Notes under the pieces: model-generated
Told to the model about the DNA's origin: nothing
Database searches by the model: none
What the model saw: the letters and a program-made list of their open reading frames with translations, nothing else
Translations under genes and position numbers: made by a program
Shown here: one piece after another, positions 60,279 to 64,000 of the stretch
Layout of the letters: the number at the start of each line of letters is the position of its first letter
How positions within the stretch are numbered: the stretch's first letter is position 1
Assembly: GCA_963803845.1 (NCBI GenBank)
Contig: CAWDNZ010000004.1
Coordinates: 744,001 to 808,000, forward strand
From: JABDIY01 sp963803845
GTDB lineage: Bacteria > Actinomycetota > Acidimicrobiia > Acidimicrobiales > SZUA-35
Direction of reading: 5' to 3'
Length of the DNA: 64,000 nt

Positions 60279-60383
60279 GGTTTACTGTCGGCCGCCGCCG
60301 CTCTGGTTTGAACAACGCCTCGGGTATTCCCTGGGGCGAGGAGCGCCGTCGAGGACTGCGTCAGGTCTCCGGGGGGCCGGGTA

Positions 60384-61091
60384 TCAGCTGAACATTCGCA
60401 GCCACTGCTCCACGCTGAGCGGCTGCAGCACCATGTTGTTGGCGCGGGTATCGCCCATGGACTGGGTCGGGAGCGGCGAATACGCATGGCCCGGACAGAC
60501 CATCACATGATCGTCGATCGCGGAGAGACCCGAAGTCAGAGAGTGGTAGAGCTTCTCGGCGTCCCCGCCGGGGAGATCGGTCCGGCCACAGCCATCGATG
60601 AAGAGGGTGTCGCCCGAGACCAGTTGATCTTCCACCAGCACACACTGGGACCCGGGGGTATGTCCAGGCGTGTGCAGCAGGATGATCGGAATGTTGCCAA
60701 CTCGAAGCTGATCGCCGGGATCGTGGCCGACGAGCTGATCCGCGCCGACCCCGGTGACCTTTGTGACGAATTCGAGTTCGGGTTTTTGGAGATGAATGGG
60801 CACGTCTTGGCGTGCCAGAAGCTCGGCTATCCCCACGACGTCGAATCCCATCATCTTCCCGCCAACGTGATCGGCGTGGTAGTGGGTCCCGATTACCCCG
60901 GAGAGATGAAGCCCCTCGGCGTCAACAACGGCCAACAGTCCGTCGGCGTCATAGGCCGGATCCACCAGGATGGCCTCACCGGATTCGCGGTCGCCGATGA
61001 GATAGGCGAAATTGGCCATCTGGGCAGCCATGGGATCACCGACGGCGAAGTCTCGGCCAGAGAGCAGTTGACGGAAGACAAGGGTGGACAT
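60384..61091 (-). CDS. MBL-fold hydrolase, glyoxalase II-like
   Basis: A 235-residue metallo-hydrolase from ATG 61091 (STLVFRQLLSGRDFAVGD). Zinc ligands are in GVIGTHYHADHVGGKMMGFD, LLHTPGHTPGSQCVLVEDQL and SGDTLFIDGCGRTDLPGGDA, with a late His in VMVCPGHAYSPLPTQSMGDT. The YLIGDRESGEAILVDPAYDA opening is typical of glyoxalase II-like and persulfide dioxygenase-like enzymes. It lies 5 bases after pheA and is probably cotranscribed with it. Confidence 0.9.
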   Translation of the reverse strand: MSTLVFRQLLSGRDFAVGDPMAAQMANFAYLIGDRESGEAILVDPAYDADGLLAVVDAEGLHLSGVIGTHYHADHVGGKMMGFDVVGIAELLARQDVPIHLQKPELEFVTKVTGVGADQLVGHDPGDQLRVGNIPIILLHTPGHTPGSQCVLVEDQLVSGDTLFIDGCGRTDLPGGDAEKLYHSLTSGLSAIDDHVMVCPGHAYSPLPTQSMGDTRANNMVLQPLSVEQWLRMFS

Positions 61092-61096
61092 AGGGA

Positions 61097-62011
61097 TCAG
61101 TCTCCCACCTGGGAACGAATCGAGTCCATCCAGTTCGTGGCCTCTTTCCAGGCCTCGGTGGAGCGAAAACGACTCTCGTCGGATCCGTCGCCAGCCGCCG
61201 GATAGCTGCCCAGGAACTTGACCTCGGCATGTTTTGCCCGGATGTTCTTTAGGCAATCGGCAACAACGTCGTTGGCGATGTGGCCTTCGAGGTCGATGAT
61301 GAAGCAGTAGTCGCCCAGGTTCTTCTTGACCGGCCGAGATGTGAGTTTGGAGAGGTTGATGTTTCGTGCCGCAAACTCCTGAAGGATCGCCACCAACGAG
61401 CCGGGGTGATCATGACGCTGCGTGAGAACAACGGTGGTCTTGTCATGGCCGGACGGCGACGGCACTCCGGTTTTGGTCACCAGCAGGAAACGGGTTTGGT
61501 TGCCTTTGTGGTCGGCAATGTCCTCAGCCACGATCTCCAACCCATACTTCTCCCCGGCATTCTGCGGACCGAGGGCCGCCACCCCGGGTCGCTCGGCGGC
61601 GATCCGCGCAGCGTCGGCGGTGGAGTTTGCCGGTTCCACGATGGCATCGGGCAGGTTGCTGCGAAGGTACGTTCGGCACTGCGCATTGGCCACCGGGTGC
61701 GATGCCACCACCTTGATGTCTTCGAGCCTGGTTCCCGGTTGCGCCATGAGCTGCATTCGAATGTCCAGCACAACTTCCCGCTGGATCAGCAGGTCGGTGT
61801 CGAAAGCGAGGGTGTCCAGCGTGACGTTGACCGTTCCCTCAATGGCGTTCTCGATGGCCACAAAACCCTGTTCTACTTCGCCGTCTCGGGTGGCATGGAG
61901 GATGTCCACAAACGTCCGCATGGGTATGGTGGGCTGATCGAGGAGGTCCGTTTGGGAACGCAGTGCCTGCTCGGTGAATGTTCCGGGTGGGCCCAGATAT
62001 GCGATGGTCAC
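61097..62011 (-). CDS. pheA: Prephenate dehydratase
   Basis: A 304-residue enzyme: TIAYLGPPGTFTEQALRSQT, VEQGFVAIENAIEGTVNVTL, the TRF motif in HKGNQTRFLLVTKT and a C-terminal ACT regulatory domain (HPGSLVAILQEFAARNINLS, SRPVKKNLGDYCFIIDLEGH). It makes phenylpyruvate for phenylalanine synthesis and is normally inhibited by phenylalanine through the ACT domain. Length fits stand-alone actinobacterial PheA. It sits between an MBL hydrolase and an ABC importer, with gaps of 5 and 10 bases. Confidence 0.96.
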   Translation of the reverse strand: MTIAYLGPPGTFTEQALRSQTDLLDQPTIPMRTFVDILHATRDGEVEQGFVAIENAIEGTVNVTLDTLAFDTDLLIQREVVLDIRMQLMAQPGTRLEDIKVVASHPVANAQCRTYLRSNLPDAIVEPANSTADAARIAAERPGVAALGPQNAGEKYGLEIVAEDIADHKGNQTRFLLVTKTGVPSPSGHDKTTVVLTQRHDHPGSLVAILQEFAARNINLSKLTSRPVKKNLGDYCFIIDLEGHIANDVVADCLKNIRAKHAEVKFLGSYPAAGDGSDESRFRSTEAWKEATNWMDSIRSQVGD

Positions 62012-62021
62012 GGGGTCAAGG

Positions 62022-63155
62022 CTACCGCTGGACGAAGGGGCCGGAGATCGACGGATCGATGAAGCGGTTGGTCACCACGTCCATCGGTTCCAGGTCTTCG
62101 GGAACATCGATGCCCCGCTCCCGATAGATCGGGCCCACCAGATCGATGAGGGTCTGCACACGATCCAGGTCGAAGTTTCCGTAGGTGCTGTCGCTCCCGT
62201 TGCCGGCAATGCCGGTTTCTTCCATCATCTCGACGCCTCGCTCGTTGAGGTCCGCGGACAGCGTCCAATAGGTATCGAACGAAGCGTTCAAGTCGATCAA
62301 CGCCTGGCCGGTCCCCGCCGGTTCGGTCAAGAAGTCCACCCACGCCTGCTGAAGGACCGGGACCAGCGCTTCCAGACAGGTGGCTTCGGAGTCGATCCGG
62401 CTGGACTCCACCGCATAGGTGGCGGGGTAGTCAGGGAAGCCGAGGTCGTGGACCAACATGAAATCGAGCGGCTTCGCCCACTCCGTGTATTCCTCTTCAT
62501 ACCGGAAGATCTCGTTGGTGGCAAAGCCGGTTTGGAGTACGTCACCCTCGGCGATAAGCCAGCGATCCGGCGCCCCGGTGTAAGAGGGGTCGAGCTGATC
62601 GGCCCCGATGATCCCGGCTCCCACCAGGTACTCCATGTAGGCGTCACCCTCGAAATAGAGGACCGGCAACCCACTTTCGGCCAGCTCCTGTGGTCGGTCG
62701 GCGGAGAACGAATACCGGCGGGGATCCCACTGAATCATTTGGGGACTGATGTCCAGGGAGGTCATCACGGCGGTGGAATCGATCGCTGTTTTCGCGATCA
62801 CGTCGGACAAGTTCGCAAATGCGATGTAGACATCGTCGTCGATGAGAAGCTGACCCAATGCCGGTTGCCCGCCGATCGCATCGCCACCCGCTCGGATTTC
62901 CACGGTCTCCACTCCCCCTACCGCATACCGTTCCTGGATCGGCCCGCTGTAACGGAAACGATCGGTGTCTACTGTGCCGCCGGCGCCGATCAGCTGATAG
63001 GCACCACCGTGTTCGATTTCGGGCCACCAGTCGGTCTGGATCACCAGGTTGGCGGGGCAGCTGGCTGCTTCCGGAGCGGTGCCATTTGATCCGCAGGCCG
63101 CTAGCAACGCGACAAAAACTGCCACTGGCGCGATGAGTTTGCGGTGGGGTTTCAT
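62022..63155 (-). CDS. ABC transporter substrate-binding lipoprotein
   Basis: About 377 residues from ATG 63155: a lipoprotein signal (APVAVFVALLAACGSNGTAP, lipobox LLAAC), then LVIQTDWWPEIEHGGAYQLI, which looks like the start of the NMT1/THI5-like (SsuA/TauA group) fold. AMTSLDISPQMIQWDPRRYS follows. The substrate could be a pyrimidine, sulfonate or other small organic. It is followed on its 5' side by a permease gene, 7 bases away, as expected for an importer. Confidence 0.85.
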   Translation of the reverse strand: MKPHRKLIAPVAVFVALLAACGSNGTAPEAASCPANLVIQTDWWPEIEHGGAYQLIGAGGTVDTDRFRYSGPIQERYAVGGVETVEIRAGGDAIGGQPALGQLLIDDDVYIAFANLSDVIAKTAIDSTAVMTSLDISPQMIQWDPRRYSFSADRPQELAESGLPVLYFEGDAYMEYLVGAGIIGADQLDPSYTGAPDRWLIAEGDVLQTGFATNEIFRYEEEYTEWAKPLDFMLVHDLGFPDYPATYAVESSRIDSEATCLEALVPVLQQAWVDFLTEPAGTGQALIDLNASFDTYWTLSADLNERGVEMMEETGIAGNGSDSTYGNFDLDRVQTLIDLVGPIYRERGIDVPEDLEPMDVVTNRFIDPSISGPFVQR

Positions 63156-63162
63156 ATTTTGC

Positions 63163-63954
63163 CTAGCGGCGATGGGGATCGGTGCGACGCTCGAGAAGAC
63201 CAACGGCCGCGAAGAACAGGAGGCCAAGCACGACCGAGAAACCTACCGCCACGATGAGATCCTTGGTTTGAAGATCCCTCGAATATCGATCCATCAGGCG
63301 ACCGATTCCCGGTGCTCCCTGCCGGAAGAAGAAGTCCGCAACGATGGCGCCGATCACCGCTCCCCCAGCGGCGATCCGAATCCCGCTGAAGATGGCCGGA
63401 CGGGCGGCCGGCAACTCCAACTTGAACAGGCGTTGTGACGGTGTGGCCCCGTGCAGCGTGAACAGTTCCTGGTGGCCCTGGTTCACCGTGCGCAGACCGA
63501 AGTGGGCGTTGGCGATCACCGGGAATAGGCAGATCAGAACGCAGGCGATCACCCTGCTGAGGAAGCCGAAGTTGAACCAGAGGCCGATCAGAGGAACCAG
63601 AGCAAGAACCGGGACCACCTGAATTCCGACGGCATAGGGATACAAAACCCGTTCGGCCAGGCGACTGCGGTGCATTGCAAGTGCAAAGCTCATGCCGATG
63701 GCGATCGCCACCGACAGACCTACCAGAGCGACCAGTCCGGTTCGCAACGTTGCGATTGCGATCGATTCGAGATTCGAGCCGACGTTCCCGGTGGTGGGAT
63801 TGAACACCGAGTCAGCGATGACTCGATGCGGGGGTGGCAGGAGGAACCGGCGTCGTTCTGACAGGAGCCCGTAACTGACCGCGTACCAGACCACAAGGCC
63901 GATGGCTGGAGCCACGAGCCGACCCGACCACTTGGAGGCTGCGGCGTTAGTCAT
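63163..63954 (-). CDS. ABC transporter permease
   Basis: A 263-residue membrane protein with about six helices (LVAPAIGLVVWYAVSYGLLS, TGLVALVGLSVAIAIGMSFA, VVPVLALVPLIGLWFNFGFL). The EAA-like cytoplasmic loop contains GATPSQRLFKLELPAARPAI with FSGIRIAAGGAVIGAIVADF. This is the inner-membrane subunit of a NitT/TauT-type importer and fits the neighbouring binding protein. Its ATG at 63954 overlaps a possible upstream stop (ATGA), consistent with an ATPase gene further on, outside the window. Confidence 0.92.
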   Translation of the reverse strand: MTNAAASKWSGRLVAPAIGLVVWYAVSYGLLSERRRFLLPPPHRVIADSVFNPTTGNVGSNLESIAIATLRTGLVALVGLSVAIAIGMSFALAMHRSRLAERVLYPYAVGIQVVPVLALVPLIGLWFNFGFLSRVIACVLICLFPVIANAHFGLRTVNQGHQELFTLHGATPSQRLFKLELPAARPAIFSGIRIAAGGAVIGAIVADFFFRQGAPGIGRLMDRYSRDLQTKDLIVAVGFSVVLGLLFFAAVGLLERRTDPHRR

Positions 63955-64000
63955 GGAGTCGGGCTGGATGCGAAGCCACGGTCAGGCCGAGAGTCGGGCA
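63951..64000 (-). CDS. Possible 3' end of an upstream ABC ATPase gene
   Basis: One minus-strand frame reads PDSRPDRGFASSPTP and stops with a TGA that overlaps the permease start as ATGA. An importer ATPase is expected here, but 50 bases are too few to identify it; another frame (GLTVASHPARLHD) is also open to a nearby TAA. Confidence 0.3.
   Translation of the reverse strand, partial: PDSRPDRGFASSPTP

Noticed and set aside
1..64000. CRISPR arrays
   Set aside because: The only regular tandem repeats are in coding DNA (15 bp, no spacers) or the 60-base arms without unique spacers; no cas gene was recognised.

Overview
The window reads as a chromosomal segment of a GC-rich (roughly 60%) actinobacterium, most likely of class Acidimicrobiia. 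Clade markers seen directly are a CrgA-like protein beside a PknB-PBP-FtsW/RodA-PP2C-FHA cluster, a DivIVA/Wag31-like protein, a small-type SRP RNA near dnaX-ybaB-recR, a DUF222/HNH gene, nickel superoxide dismutase, crotonyl-CoA carboxylase/reductase, and frequent GTG or TTG starts. Class-level placement is inference; no rRNA or other phylogenetic marker was examined.

Layout. 0-0.6 kb: two small divergent genes (AlkD-like, TfoX-like) each broken by several frameshifts. 0.6-8 kb: two tRNA-Ser genes, an ABC exporter, SRP RNA, tadA, a PadR/membrane-protein pair and the recR-ybaB-dnaX operon. 8-13.5 kb: homocysteine S-methyltransferase, thiolase, DivIVA-type coiled coil and Ccr. 13.5-20.9 kb: a PAS-GAF-GGDEF-EAL protein with a degenerate GGDEF motif, xseA-xseB-polyprenyl synthase, and a NarL-type two-component pair. 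20.9-28.6 kb: two NTF2-like proteins around a DUF222/HNH gene, a DEAD-box helicase carrying ten perfect 15-bp repeats, a PQQ-type beta-propeller and RF3. 28.6-32.1 kb: a palindromic intergenic repeat, tRNA-Ala and a frameshifted M16 peptidase. 32.2-40.4 kb: a small orphan, a BON/OmpA protein, TrpB2, ferredoxin, aroC, sodX-sodN, a PAC2-family protein, an MBL hydrolase and a 2-hydroxyacid dehydrogenase. 40.6-46.1 kb: an accessory-looking three-gene operon, then a second copy of the palindromic repeat. 46.1-57 kb: thiolase, glutamine amidotransferase, crgA, a convergent gap with DnaA-box-like words, and the pknB-pbpA-ftsW/rodA-pstP-fhaB operon with divergent fhaA. 57-64 kb: lipoprotein, tRNA-Leu, orotate-type phosphoribosyltransferase, TrmH methyltransferase, MBL hydrolase, pheA and an ABC importer cut by the window end.

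How the genes work together. The 48-56.6 kb block is the actinobacterial growth and division signalling module: kinase with PASTA sensors, phosphatase, two FHA readers, a transpeptidase and a SEDS polymerase. recR-ybaB-dnaX, xseAB and SRP RNA/tadA are housekeeping. aroC, pheA, the amidotransferase and TrpB2 touch aromatic amino acid metabolism but are scattered. The best candidate for an undescribed system is 40639-45622: a CHAT (caspase-like) protein, a YiiX-type permuted papain-fold protein and a large winged-helix/BTAD/STAND-like regulator whose P-loop is degenerate, arranged as one operon between a 13-bp-stem palindrome and a dispersed repeat array. Its function is inference only.
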